Below, piece after piece: positions 1-6,596 of a stretch of 13,257 bases of DNA. The translations under genes were made by a program, and so were the position numbers. Location: positions 1 to 13,257 of the forward strand of contig JBGTCY010000012.1 of assembly GCA_041748615.1 (NCBI GenBank), written 5' to 3'. How positions within the stretch are numbered: the stretch's first letter is position 1; the number at the start of each line of letters is the position of its first letter. Under the pieces are notes generated by a model. It was given only the letters and a program-made list of their open reading frames with translations, had not been told where the DNA came from and did no database searches. Source of the stretch: JBGTCY01 sp041748615 (GTDB lineage: Bacteria; Bacteroidota; Bacteroidia; Chitinophagales; CAIOSU01).

Positions 1-666
1 TGCTCGCATATTGACGCAAAAAACGACAGCAGCCGGCACCAGAATGCCGCCCGCAAAGCGGATGCTCTTCTCAACCGATTGTTTATTGAACCCGCCCTTG
101 GCATGGGTTATCCGGTTGATGATTTGAGCCTGATTCAAAAAATTGAAAAACATATCAAGCCGGGGGATGAGGAGAAAATGAAATTCGACTTTGATTTCAT
201 CGGCATCCAGAATTACATGCGCATGATTGCGCGCTTTAGTTTGTGGCCTCCGGTTTTGTGGGTCAACCAGGTGAAGCCAAAAAACATCCAAGGCGCTGAA
301 ATCACCGAGATGGGGTGGGAGGTTTATCCCGAAGGGATGTACAAAATCCTGAAACAAATGTCGGCATACAAAGGCGTGGATAAAATCATCGTCACTGAAA
401 ACGGGGCGGCATTTCCCGATGTCGTTGAAAACGGTCGTGTGCATGACACGCGGAGGGTTCAGTTTTTTAAGGATTACCTGCAAAATGTACTGAAAGCAAA
501 ACAGGAAGGCGTGAATGTGCAAGGATATTTAGCCTGGACAATGATGGATAACTTCGAGTGGGCGGAAGGTTATCACGCGCGCTTTGGATTAATTCACGTT
601 GATTTTAAAACACAACAGCGCATTATCAAAGATTCCGGTCTTTGGTTTAAAGAATTTCTGGGTTGA
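1..666 (+). CDS. GH1 family beta-glucosidase, C-terminal part (5' end outside window)
   Basis: Retaining glycoside hydrolase of family 1, which cleaves terminal beta-linked glucose or related sugars from oligosaccharides. The frame is open from base 1 with no start codon of its own that makes sense, so the N-terminal half, including the acid/base Glu motif, lies upstream of the window; the TTG at 79 is only an internal codon. The nucleophile motif VTENG is seen, with its Glu codon at 397-399. The C-terminal substrate-binding signature WTMMDNFEWAEGYHARFGL follows (Trp codons at 535 and 559), and then the usual C-terminus HVDF...KDSGLWFKEFL. An early N-Y motif (FDFIGIQNYM) fits the sugar-binding loop region. 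The enzyme is probably cytoplasmic, but the N-terminus is not visible. No clear terminator follows. The family call is sure; the exact substrate is not. Confidence 0.93.
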   Translation, partial: CSHIDAKNDSSRHQNAARKADALLNRLFIEPALGMGYPVDDLSLIQKIEKHIKPGDEEKMKFDFDFIGIQNYMRMIARFSLWPPVLWVNQVKPKNIQGAEITEMGWEVYPEGMYKILKQMSAYKGVDKIIVTENGAAFPDVVENGRVHDTRRVQFFKDYLQNVLKAKQEGVNVQGYLAWTMMDNFEWAEGYHARFGLIHVDFKTQQRIIKDSGLWFKEFLG

Positions 667-695
667 AAAGTGAACTTAGGTTTCAACTATCTTTG
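662..695 (+). promoter_or_regulatory. Candidate Bacteroidetes-type promoter for ribBA
   Basis: TATCTTTG at 688-695, followed by C, matches the Bacteroidetes -7 consensus TAnnTTTG. A weak -33 element, GTTG, sits at 662-665 with 22 bp between them, slightly longer than usual, and it overlaps the stop codon of the GH1 gene. Transcription from here would give ribBA a leader of about 130 bases. That leader contains an AT-rich inverted repeat (TTCAATTTT at 761-769 with AAAATTGAA at 780-788). I see no FMN riboswitch elements in the leader. Confidence 0.5.
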
Positions 696-829
696 CAGCG
701 CAATAAGGAATTGAAAGGTAGGCGAGTAAGAACTTTTGTTCAGTCGAAACGCACAAAGTCTTCAATTTTCCTTTTTTAAAAAATTGAACATTCTTCCCTA
801 AACCAAAGTTTACAGCATCAAAATAACGT

Positions 830-2047
830 ATGTCACGGAATACATTAAACACCATCGAAGAAGCGATTGAGGATATTAAAAACGGCAAACTCGTCATTGT
901 AGTGGATGATGAAGACCGCGAGAATGAAGGGGATTTTATCACCGCTGCGCGGAATGCCACTCCCGAAGTCATCAATTTTATGTCAAAACACGGCAGAGGT
1001 TTGATTTGCGCCCCCGTCATTGAAGACCGCTGCGAAGAACTCGGACTTGAACTGATGGTAGGGGATAATACTTCTTTGCATCATACGCCATTCACCGTTT
1101 CAATTGATTATCGTGGACCGGGCACTTCCACCGGGATTTCAGCCAGTGACCGTTCAAAAACCGTTTTGAAACTGATTGACCCTAAAACAAATCCTGAAGA
1201 ACTTGCAAAACCCGGACATATATTTCCGCTGAAAGCAAAAAGGGGAGGAGTGTTGCGCAGAGCGGGACATACTGAAGCTACCATTGATCTGGCGCGTCTT
1301 GCAGGTTTTGAAGCTGCCGGAGTGCTTGTGGAAATCATGAATGAAGACGGCTCTATGGCGCGTCTGCCTGAGTTGTTTAAAATCGCGGAACAGTTCGATT
1401 TGAAAATCATTTCCATCGAGTCGCTCATTGAATACCGGATGAACCGAGAGCGGCTGATTAAGCGCGAAACGGAAGTCAACTTGCCGACCCGCTATGGTGA
1501 TTTCAAACTGATTGCCTATTCTCAAATCACGACCGATGAAGTACATCTGGCTTTGGTGAAAGGAGAATGGAAAAAAGGCGAGCCGATACTTACGCGCGTG
1601 CATTCTTCCTGTGTCACGGGTGATATTCTCGGCTCATTGAGGTGTGATTGCGGAGAGCAGTTACATGCCGCCCTCAGCATGGTGGAAGCCGAAGGAAGAG
1701 GCGTGGTATTGTACATGAAACAAGAGGGCAGGGGAATCGGGTTGCTCAATAAACTAAAAGCCTACAAATTACAGGAAGAAGGACAGGATACCGTAGAAGC
1801 GAACATTGCTTTGGGTTATGACATGGATGCCCGCGACTACGGTGTGGGCGCGCAAATTTTACGCGACCTCGGTGTCACAAAACTCAGACTCATCACCAAC
1901 AACCCGCGCAAACGAACCGGGCTGATTGGCTATGGTTTGGAAATCGTAGATAACGTACCGATTGAAATTCACCCCAACCCGCATAATGAAAACTACCTCC
2001 GCGTAAAACGTGATAAGCTCGGGCATGAAATTTTGAAGGGGCATTGA
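830..2047 (+). CDS. ribBA: Bifunctional 3,4-dihydroxy-2-butanone-4-phosphate synthase / GTP cyclohydrolase II
   Basis: Makes both precursors of riboflavin: the N-terminal half converts ribulose 5-phosphate to 3,4-dihydroxy-2-butanone 4-phosphate plus formate, and the C-terminal half opens GTP to the diaminopyrimidine intermediate. The 405 residues match the usual length of the fused enzyme. The DHBP synthase half (about 1-205) shows DDEDRENEGDF at 26-36, the TPFTVSID segment near 86-93 and GGVLRRAGHTEA at 139-150. The GTP cyclohydrolase II half (about 206-405) shows RVHSSCVTGD with the zinc ligands Cys261, Cys272 and Cys274, then QEGRGIGL at 298-305 and NNPRKRTGL at 357-365. All key motifs of both halves are intact, so both activities are expected. 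ATG 830 gives the standard N-terminus. It is a cytoplasmic single gene with a promoter upstream and a palindromic repeat just downstream. The organism should make riboflavin. Confidence 0.97.
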   Translation: MSRNTLNTIEEAIEDIKNGKLVIVVDDEDRENEGDFITAARNATPEVINFMSKHGRGLICAPVIEDRCEELGLELMVGDNTSLHHTPFTVSIDYRGPGTSTGISASDRSKTVLKLIDPKTNPEELAKPGHIFPLKAKRGGVLRRAGHTEATIDLARLAGFEAAGVLVEIMNEDGSMARLPELFKIAEQFDLKIISIESLIEYRMNRERLIKRETEVNLPTRYGDFKLIAYSQITTDEVHLALVKGEWKKGEPILTRVHSSCVTGDILGSLRCDCGEQLHAALSMVEAEGRGVVLYMKQEGRGIGLLNKLKAYKLQEEGQDTVEANIALGYDMDARDYGVGAQILRDLGVTKLRLITNNPRKRTGLIGYGLEIVDNVPIEIHPNPHNENYLRVKRDKLGHEILKGH

Positions 2048-2116
2048 GTGTGTTGTTATACTCAATTATCTCAAATTTTTCTGTCGGGCAGAATAGATTT
2101 GTTATTGCGAATGCCT

Positions 2117-2237
2117 TCGCCTCTGGCGAGTGTGCGCTATCATTCGGCATCTTGCCGAATGTCAAAGTTTAGCAAATCCCATTCAGCCGGAGGCTGACGG
2201 ATGCTTCACACTCGCCAGAGGCGAGCGTGAGCTACGC
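2117..2237. repeat. REP/BIME-like nested palindromic element between convergent genes
   Basis: Two arms, 2117-2134 and 2207-2224, are exact inverted repeats of 18 bp (CGCCTCTGGCGAGTGTG at 2118-2134 is repeated in reverse complement at 2207-2223). Two hairpins lie inside: a 9-bp stem with a 3-base loop at 2141-2161 (CATTCGGCA/TGCCGAATG) and a 6-bp stem with a 3-base loop at 2183-2197. Each arm is also a small hairpin on its own (CGCC-TCT-GGCG and CGCC-AGA-GGCG), and the two arms share a direct-repeat flank of the form GTGnGCTA. On the minus strand the right arm reads GTAGC followed by an 11-bp hairpin with a TCT loop, the layout of REP sequences that are substrates of RAYT (TnpA-REP) transposases. 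It lies 3' of both neighbouring genes and may also stop or stabilise both transcripts. Confidence 0.75.
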
Positions 2238-2247
2238 ACGCAAATAA

Positions 2248-3255
2248 TCACAACACCTCATCCCTCAATCCCGGGAAAACCTTTTCAACTTTCCTGAGAA
2301 TGTAATCACCATAAGTTCCTTCAAAATCATGGACGCTGGCTTTATCCCAGCGTGATTCGCGGTCATCATGGGCGGGTTCGAGGTTTTCAATTTTTTGTAC
2401 ACGGATGTCAAAATTGGGGTCGAAGAAAAAAGGGTAGGAGAGGCGATTTTTTCCGGAGGTATTCAACACGCGATGCGGAGTGGAGCGGTACAATCCGCCC
2501 GTCATGCGATCGAGCATATCGCCAATATTGCAAACAAAAGTTCCGGGTATCGGAGGCGCGTCAATCCATCCGTTTTTTGATTTCACCTGCAAGCCGCCAT
2601 TGTCATCTTGTTTTAAAATGGTGAGAATGCCGTAATCTGTGTGTTCGCCAACACCCCACTGTTGTGAATTTGTTGACGTTTGTGCCGGATAGTGGAAGAT
2701 GCGAAAAAGAATAAAAGGATCTGCAGTATATTTTTCATGAAAATATTCAGCCGGCAATCCTAAACTCAGCGCGATGCCTTTCATGAGAGCATGACCGGTT
2801 TTTGTGAGCACGTCCATGTATTGCAACACTGTTTTTTTAAATGCAGGTAATTCCTCCGGAAACAGGTTTTTCCCATGCAGCGGAACACCGGCTTTCACTT
2901 TCGGATGTTCCGCGCTGAGTTCACTTCCGAAATACAAACCCTCTTTCAAATCCGGCTTGCCGGAGGTGAGTTCGCCACCAACCGGAAAATATCCGCGCCA
3001 GGCTTTGCCGCCATCTTTCATTGAAATTTTCATTTTCTCATTTTCATCCAACGAAAAAAACTGTTTACTCAACTTTTCTAAATCCTGTTGTAGTGATTCA
3101 CTTACGCCATGTCCGGTAACATAAAAAAAACCATTTTCCCGGCATGCGATACCAATCGCTTTAGCAATTTTGGCAGCATCAGAATTTTGGATTGAGTCAC
3201 TGTTTCCAACAAGCGAACGAATGTCAATGACGGGCAGCGATTGTGTTGATTGCAT
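2248..3255 (-). CDS. 2-oxoglutarate/Fe(II)-dependent oxygenase, isopenicillin N synthase-like
   Basis: Non-heme iron dioxygenase with the double-stranded beta-helix fold. I use the ATG at 3255, because it gives the normal family N-terminus (...LPVIDIRSL). An in-frame ATG further upstream (3342) would add 29 residues of a kind not seen in the family. From ATG 3255 the product is 335 residues, the usual size. The N-terminal DIOX_N-type domain (about 8-120) contains RENGFFYVTGHGV. The catalytic domain has the iron ligands His205 and Asp207 (HTDYG) and His261 (STPHRVLN), and the co-substrate anchor Arg271-x-Ser273 (NRLSYPFFFDPN). The facial triad and RxS are complete, so it should be active. The substrate is unknown. 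Family members include isopenicillin N synthase, gibberellin oxidases and ethylene-forming enzyme, and no beta-lactam genes are nearby. A TATCTTTC at 3318-3311 on the minus strand is a weak promoter candidate. Confidence 0.9.
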   Translation of the reverse strand: MQSTQSLPVIDIRSLVGNSDSIQNSDAAKIAKAIGIACRENGFFYVTGHGVSESLQQDLEKLSKQFFSLDENEKMKISMKDGGKAWRGYFPVGGELTSGKPDLKEGLYFGSELSAEHPKVKAGVPLHGKNLFPEELPAFKKTVLQYMDVLTKTGHALMKGIALSLGLPAEYFHEKYTADPFILFRIFHYPAQTSTNSQQWGVGEHTDYGILTILKQDDNGGLQVKSKNGWIDAPPIPGTFVCNIGDMLDRMTGGLYRSTPHRVLNTSGKNRLSYPFFFDPNFDIRVQKIENLEPAHDDRESRWDKASVHDFEGTYGDYILRKVEKVFPGLRDEVL

Positions 3256-3337
3256 GTTGGAAATTTGATAAAAAAAACTGAACGGGAAAAAAGTTAATTT
3301 GATTTTGAATGAAAGATAAATTGTTCTAAGCCAAGCC

Positions 3338-3404
3338 GTCATCCGGAGCCTGTTGAAGGATGGCGAAAGGCAGCCACGCCATGCTTCGATTGACTCAGTA
3401 TGAC
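3338..3404. repeat. Imperfect palindromic dispersed-type repeat
   Basis: GTCATCCGGAGCCTGTTGAA and the bases after it (3338-3363) form an imperfect inverted repeat with 3379-3404. I count 19 matches in 26, and the stem continues two more base pairs inward to a loop at 3366-3376. The arms resemble GTCAT..TGAG.TTGTCGAAG.ATGG, a palindrome that I recall as scattered in many copies through Bacteroidetes genomes, though copy number cannot be seen here. It lies between the oxygenase start and the riboswitch promoter. Confidence 0.7.
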
Positions 3405-3441
3405 CGCAATCGCGCTTCTACAGTGACCCTTTTCCTCAATT

Positions 3442-3472
3442 TTTGCAAATCACAAAAACATGTTTACATTTG
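3442..3472 (+). promoter_or_regulatory. Bacteroidetes-type promoter of the cobalamin riboswitch transcript
   Basis: TTTG at 3442-3445, a 19-bp spacer and TACATTTG at 3465-3472 match the Bacteroidetes sigma-factor consensus (TTTG, 19 bp, TAnnTTTG) exactly. Transcription should begin about 7 bases after the -7 box, near 3479. That is a few bases before the first paired base of the riboswitch aptamer at 3486, so position and match support each other. Confidence 0.85.
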
Positions 3473-3485
3473 CCGCAAGCTCTTT

Positions 3486-3734
3486 GATGATGTATGGTGG
3501 CTTTCAGCAAAAATGTTGAAAGTCTTAATAGGGAACCCGGTGACTTATTTGAAGAAAGCGCGCTTTCAGATAACAGTCCGGGGCAGTACCCGCTGCTGTA
3601 ATCCTCATGATGAAGAATCAAACATCACCGGCAAAATGGTCACTGTCCGCATCGCGGACGGGAAGACTCCGGTGATGACGAGGTAAGCCAGAAGACCTGC
3701 CTGCATCATTCATTCTTTGCTTTCGGGACGAAAG
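3486..3734 (+). promoter_or_regulatory. Cobalamin (B12) riboswitch
   Basis: RNA aptamer that binds a cobalamin and lowers expression of the gene after it. Conserved parts are seen in order: closing stem P1 (GATGATGTA at 3486-3494 with TGCATCATT at 3702-3710), the core AATAGGGAACCCGGTG (3527-3542), the P4/P5 region TCCGGGGCAGTACCCGCTGC (3577-3596) with CTGTAA, GCGGACGGGAAGAC (3653-3666), and the B12 box AGCCAGAAGACCTGCC (3686-3701). After it comes the P13 hairpin CTTTCGGGACGAAAG (3720-3734). Its loop CGGG can pair with CCCG of loop L5 (3589-3592), the known L5-L13 kissing interaction that controls output. A further hairpin at about 3740-3771 (TTACAG/CTGTAA) lies in the expression platform, with T-rich sequence at 3781-3800. 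Whether it acts on translation or termination is unclear. Loop L4 is unusually large: a self-complementary GAAAGCGCGCTTTC is inserted at 3554-3567. Confidence 0.96.
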
Positions 3735-3820
3735 GCGAGGATGTTACAGAAAAATCTCCTGTAATTTCATCACCCTCCCTGTTTTTGATTTATTTTTTTA
3801 ACTCCTTAAAACCAAAAGCC

Positions 3821-5128
3821 ATGGGAACAAAAATTTTTAAGTGCCTCATCGCAGGCGCATTTACGCTGTTATCTTTCATGAATGTCAACGCTTCGGATTA
3901 TGTCTATCGTGTAATTATCGTCAATGAAGGATACAATGATTTTATGACGGGCGAGCAATTGGTACCGGTCAGTGTCGGAGTGTATGACCCCGCTACAAAA
4001 ACCTATACTGAAGTGTTTACCATTAATGATGAGCGCTTTGTTTCACATGCCATCATTCATGAGGATTTTCTGTACATCGCAGCGGATAAATCATTGCTGA
4101 AATATGACCGTTACACGTTGCAGCAAGTTGCTGTTCAAAATGTACCCGGCATCCGCAATATCGCGGTGTGGAATGACAAACTGATTGTCACCCGCGGTGA
4201 AGTGGGCGGGTTGCCGTCTTACCTTCAGGTGTATCATGCCGATGATTTAAGTTTTGACTATGAACTTACTCCTTCCAACGGTCCTGAATTTGCCACCCAG
4301 AATATCGAAGTTATTGGCGACAAAGCATATTTTGTGATTAACAACGGATATGAGTGGGGAAATCCCAAAGGTTTAATCGGAGTATTGGATTTGCTCACGC
4401 AAAGCTATACCGAGTTTGACCTCGGTCCGGATGGCAAAAACCCTGATAATCTCATGCGCGATGGCAATCAACTTTACACGCTGAACAATAAGGATTTTAC
4501 CGGAAGTTCAGTTTCCGTTTTCAATCTTGATGATAATACTTCCTCCACGACCAATCTCTCGCATGTCACCACAGGTTGCGGAACCTCCGCTTTGTTCACT
4601 ACCAATGTTTGGTATCAGCAAAATGGTTCTCAGAAATTGCATCAGTTCAATCCCGCTAATTTATCAGTCGTGGATTCCATTGAATTCGGTAAATCTTTCT
4701 ATGGACTCGCGGTTGACCCTGTCAGCAATTTGATGTATGCCACCATTACGGATTATGTTTCTTCCGGCATGGCGTTCATTTATGATGCAAGCGGGTTGGC
4801 GCTGGATTCATTTGCCGTGGGTGTTTCAGCGGGGAATATTGTGTTTGATGTCAGAAAAACCACTTCAACTCAAGCATTGCAACAGGCTCAGTTTGAAGTA
4901 AAAACATTTCCGACACCGGCTGCGAATGTGGTGTTTTTCAGTGTAAAAAACTTTGTACCGAATACATTGGAGCTTTATGATTTGAATGGCAGATTGTTGA
5001 ATGTTTCCGGAGTTAATAACCCGGAACAGATTTCAATGAAGGTTAATGGATTGAGCGCTGGTTTGTATCAGGTAGTGTTGAAAGACCAATCCGGCAATGC
5101 GGCACGCGCAAGGTTCGTAAAGCAGTAA
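3821..5128 (+). CDS. Secreted beta-propeller-like protein with T9SS tail, riboswitch-controlled, BtuG-like
   Basis: Probably an exported cobalamin-binding protein of the outer surface. From ATG 3821 it has 435 residues; an in-frame TTG at 3785 would put 12 residues before the signal peptide, so I reject it. Residues 1-24 form a signal peptide (cleavage near NVNA-SD), with no lipobox Cys. Residues 25-350 hold repeated short beta-strand units of the YncE/DUF5074 style: IIVNEG at 32-37, VSVGVYDPATKTY, LYIAADKSLLKYD, PDNLMRDGNQLYTLNN, and a YGLAVDPVSNLMYATI blade. From about 358 to the end lies a T9SS type A sorting domain (TFPTPAANVV, LYDLNGRLL, GLSAGLYQV, RFVKQ). BtuG of Bacteroides is a DUF5074 propeller lipoprotein that passes B12 to BtuB. 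The riboswitch directly upstream makes the same role likely here, with T9SS export in place of a lipid anchor. No btuB is in the window. The family and role are inference; the secretion signals are clear. Confidence 0.82.
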   Translation: MGTKIFKCLIAGAFTLLSFMNVNASDYVYRVIIVNEGYNDFMTGEQLVPVSVGVYDPATKTYTEVFTINDERFVSHAIIHEDFLYIAADKSLLKYDRYTLQQVAVQNVPGIRNIAVWNDKLIVTRGEVGGLPSYLQVYHADDLSFDYELTPSNGPEFATQNIEVIGDKAYFVINNGYEWGNPKGLIGVLDLLTQSYTEFDLGPDGKNPDNLMRDGNQLYTLNNKDFTGSSVSVFNLDDNTSSTTNLSHVTTGCGTSALFTTNVWYQQNGSQKLHQFNPANLSVVDSIEFGKSFYGLAVDPVSNLMYATITDYVSSGMAFIYDASGLALDSFAVGVSAGNIVFDVRKTTSTQALQQAQFEVKTFPTPAANVVFFSVKNFVPNTLELYDLNGRLLNVSGVNNPEQISMKVNGLSAGLYQVVLKDQSGNAARARFVKQ

Positions 5129-5157
5129 ATCATCTGCTGAAAACTTCTCTAAAAAAA

Positions 5158-5205
5158 TAGCCTCACTTCCGGTAATCTCAATTTTGAGATGTCGGAGTGA
5201 GGCTA
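5158..5205. other. Long stem-loop between the propeller and FMN reductase genes
   Basis: TAGCCTCACTTC (5158-5169) pairs with 5194-5205 in a 12-bp stem with one G-U pair. Inside it lies a second hairpin, ATCTCA-ATTT-TGAGAT (5175-5190). Seven A precede the stem at 5151-5157, but no T-run follows on the plus strand, so it lacks the full form of a terminator for the upstream gene. On the minus strand it would be a hairpin followed by T. It ends 9 bases before the ATG at 5215, so it could also affect translation of the next gene. Confidence 0.7.
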
Positions 5206-5214
5206 AATTCGCTT

Positions 5215-5781
5215 ATGATTAAAATCGTCACGATTTGCGGCAGTGTCCGCGAAAATAATTATACTTCATTCGCGCTGGCATTGGTGCAGGATGAATTAAG
5301 CAAACAACCGGATGTGGAGGTGATTGCCATCAATCTGAAAGAATACCGGCTCAATTTACCGGGTATCAGTGGTGAGGATGACAGCAAAAAGATGCAGGAA
5401 TTGGTGGGTTCAGCGGTGGGTGTTGTTTTAGCAACTCCTGAATATCATGGCAGTTACAGCAGTGTCATTAAATTGGCGCTTGAGAATATGGGATTTCCCT
5501 CAAAGCTGAAAGGAAAACCCGTGAGCCTGCTGGGAGTTGCTGCCGGAAAAATTGGCGCCATCAAATCGTTGGAGCATTTGAGAAGTGTTTGCGCGCATAT
5601 TGGCGCGATGCCCTTGTCTTATTCAATTTCAGTGGCGGATGTTCAAAAAGTATTTGATAAAAACGGTAAATGTTTAGACGTGAACGTGGAGAAATCCATT
5701 CGCAGTGTCGCCACGAACTTAGTGGATTACATCAGAAAACATATTTGCCCGGGTATCTCCTTTGAGGAGATGGTGAGGTGA
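5215..5781 (+). CDS. NADPH-dependent FMN reductase family protein (flavodoxin-like fold)
   Basis: Cytoplasmic flavin-binding oxidoreductase of the NADPH-dependent FMN reductase/ChrR (YieF) type, which passes electrons from NAD(P)H through FMN to quinones, metals or other acceptors. I choose ATG 5215 (188 residues), since it puts the first beta strand MIKIVTICGSVR at the very start as in the family. A GTG at 5197 would lie inside the stem-loop. The phosphate-binding loop is GSVRENNYTS (9-18) and the second flavin motif is TPEYHGSYSSVIKLALE (74-90). A GVAAGKIGAIKSLEHLR segment follows the fourth strand. The length is normal. It lies 86 bp after the riboswitch-controlled gene on the same strand, so it could be partly co-transcribed and might reduce corrinoids, but that is speculation. 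A bidirectional terminator follows. Confidence 0.9.
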   Translation: MIKIVTICGSVRENNYTSFALALVQDELSKQPDVEVIAINLKEYRLNLPGISGEDDSKKMQELVGSAVGVVLATPEYHGSYSSVIKLALENMGFPSKLKGKPVSLLGVAAGKIGAIKSLEHLRSVCAHIGAMPLSYSISVADVQKVFDKNGKCLDVNVEKSIRSVATNLVDYIRKHICPGISFEEMVR

Positions 5782-5800
5782 AGATGAAATTTTATCAATA

Positions 5801-5836
5801 AAAAAAGCCGTCTGCGAAAGCAAGACGGCTTTTTTT
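5801..5836. terminator. Bidirectional intrinsic terminator
   Basis: GCCGTCT (5807-5813) pairs with AGACGGC (5823-5829), capped by a GC-GAAA-GC tetraloop hairpin. Six or more A precede the stem and seven T follow it (5830-5836). The A/T runs make it work on both strands: for the FMN reductase (plus) and for the convergent secreted-protein gene ending at 5857 (minus). Confidence 0.93.
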
Positions 5837-5856
5837 ATTAGTGAATCATGAATGTT

Positions 5857-6390
5857 TTAATAACCGTAGGCAATCCCTCTCTTGTTGGATTGTGAACCGT
5901 AAGCTCCTGATTGCATGCCGCCTTTAGCATCTTTGTCAGCGGTCATGTAAATAAAAGGAGCGCCTAAATTGGCAGCGGCTTCAAGCAGTTTTTTCAAAGA
6001 GCGCTTGTCGGTGCCTGCCGAGGAAGTATATCCGGCAAAAAATCCGGTGGTTTTTCCTTGAACTTCACCTACTTTTTTCAAACCTACAATCTGAGATTTG
6101 TCCAACAAAACTTCTACCTTTTCCCAATCATCTTTTCCTCTGACAGAAATTTTTTCAGAAACCTCTTCTTCTCTGCCGCTTCCATAGATGATTTTATGAA
6201 CCATCAGCTTGGAGACTTTTTGTTCGGCATCTTCACCTGCATATTTGTAAGTAAGGTTAAATTCATCTAATCTGACAACCTTCGCATCTATCACTTTTGC
6301 GTTGTGAAAATAGATTTTGTCATTTTGTGAAAATGCAAAGGAAACAGAAAGAATCATGAAGGCGAGCAGTGAGAAAATGTGTTTTTTCAT
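5857..6390 (-). CDS. Small secreted protein of unknown function
   Basis: A 177-residue protein with a clear signal peptide (MKKHIFSLLAFMILSVSFAF, cleavage near SFA-FSQ). No lipobox Cys is present, so it should be periplasmic or secreted. Residues 24-75 have the pattern D-K-I-Y-F-H-N-A-K-V followed by a TYKYAGED strand and KIIYGSGREE, a small beta-rich module that is common in exported Bacteroidetes proteins of unknown role. The C-terminal part (about 125-177) reads LKKLLEAAANLGAPFIYMTADKD and ends GIAYGY. It resembles the alpha/beta pattern of YbjQ-like or DUF4156-like domains, but I cannot assign it to a family. ATG 6390 directly follows a long A/T-rich leader. It is a single gene, with its own promoter upstream and the shared terminator downstream. 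Confidence 0.85.
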   Translation of the reverse strand: MKKHIFSLLAFMILSVSFAFSQNDKIYFHNAKVIDAKVVRLDEFNLTYKYAGEDAEQKVSKLMVHKIIYGSGREEEVSEKISVRGKDDWEKVEVLLDKSQIVGLKKVGEVQGKTTGFFAGYTSSAGTDKRSLKKLLEAAANLGAPFIYMTADKDAKGGMQSGAYGSQSNKRGIAYGY

Positions 6391-6430
6391 AAAAATAAAA
6401 TTTAAGGGGTTAAAATTAAAAATGCGTTCA

Positions 6431-6460
6431 CAAAGATATTATTTTTTAAAAAACCGCAAT
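6431..6460 (-). promoter_or_regulatory. Bacteroidetes-type promoter for the secreted-protein gene
   Basis: On the minus strand, ATTG (6460-6457), an 18-bp spacer and TATCTTTG (6438-6431) fit the Bacteroidetes promoter. The -7 box lies 40 bases upstream of the ATG at 6390, giving a leader of about 35 bases. The spacer holds a run of T and A. Confidence 0.7.
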
Positions 6461-6541
6461 AATCTAAATCAGTTTTTTTACTAACAAATAAAAATCGGTT
6501 GTTCAATTCACTTCATCAACCTGAGACACCCCGTCAAACAT

Positions 6542-6595
6542 AAATACGTCCGAAAAAGTGTATCAACCTCACGAAAATACGCCCGAAAAAATGTA
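6542..6595. repeat. Pair of 21-bp direct repeats, 33 bp apart
   Basis: AAATACGTCCGAAAAAGTGT and the next base A (6542-6562) is repeated as AAATACGCCCGAAAAAATGT plus A (6575-6595), with 19 of 21 bases identical. The start-to-start distance is 33 bp, close to three helical turns. It lies in the 488-bp gene-free stretch 6391-6878, between divergent genes. It may be a double binding site, or a decayed coding or repeat remnant; nothing shows which. Confidence 0.6.
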
Positions 6596-6596
6596 A

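Noticed and set aside
667..829. FMN riboswitch ahead of ribBA
   Set aside because: None of the conserved RFN boxes is present; the leader holds only an AT-rich inverted repeat (761-788).
676..1020. Minus-strand open frame of 114 codons over the start of ribBA
   Set aside because: It overlaps a certain gene in another frame and has low-complexity, Ser-rich content typical of a shadow frame.
3360..3686. Plus-strand open frame of 108 codons
   Set aside because: It runs through the cobalamin riboswitch, whose conserved RNA motifs and base-paired stems explain this sequence.
3785..3820. TTG start for the propeller gene
   Set aside because: It would add 12 residues before a clear signal peptide; the ATG at 3821 gives a normal N-terminus.
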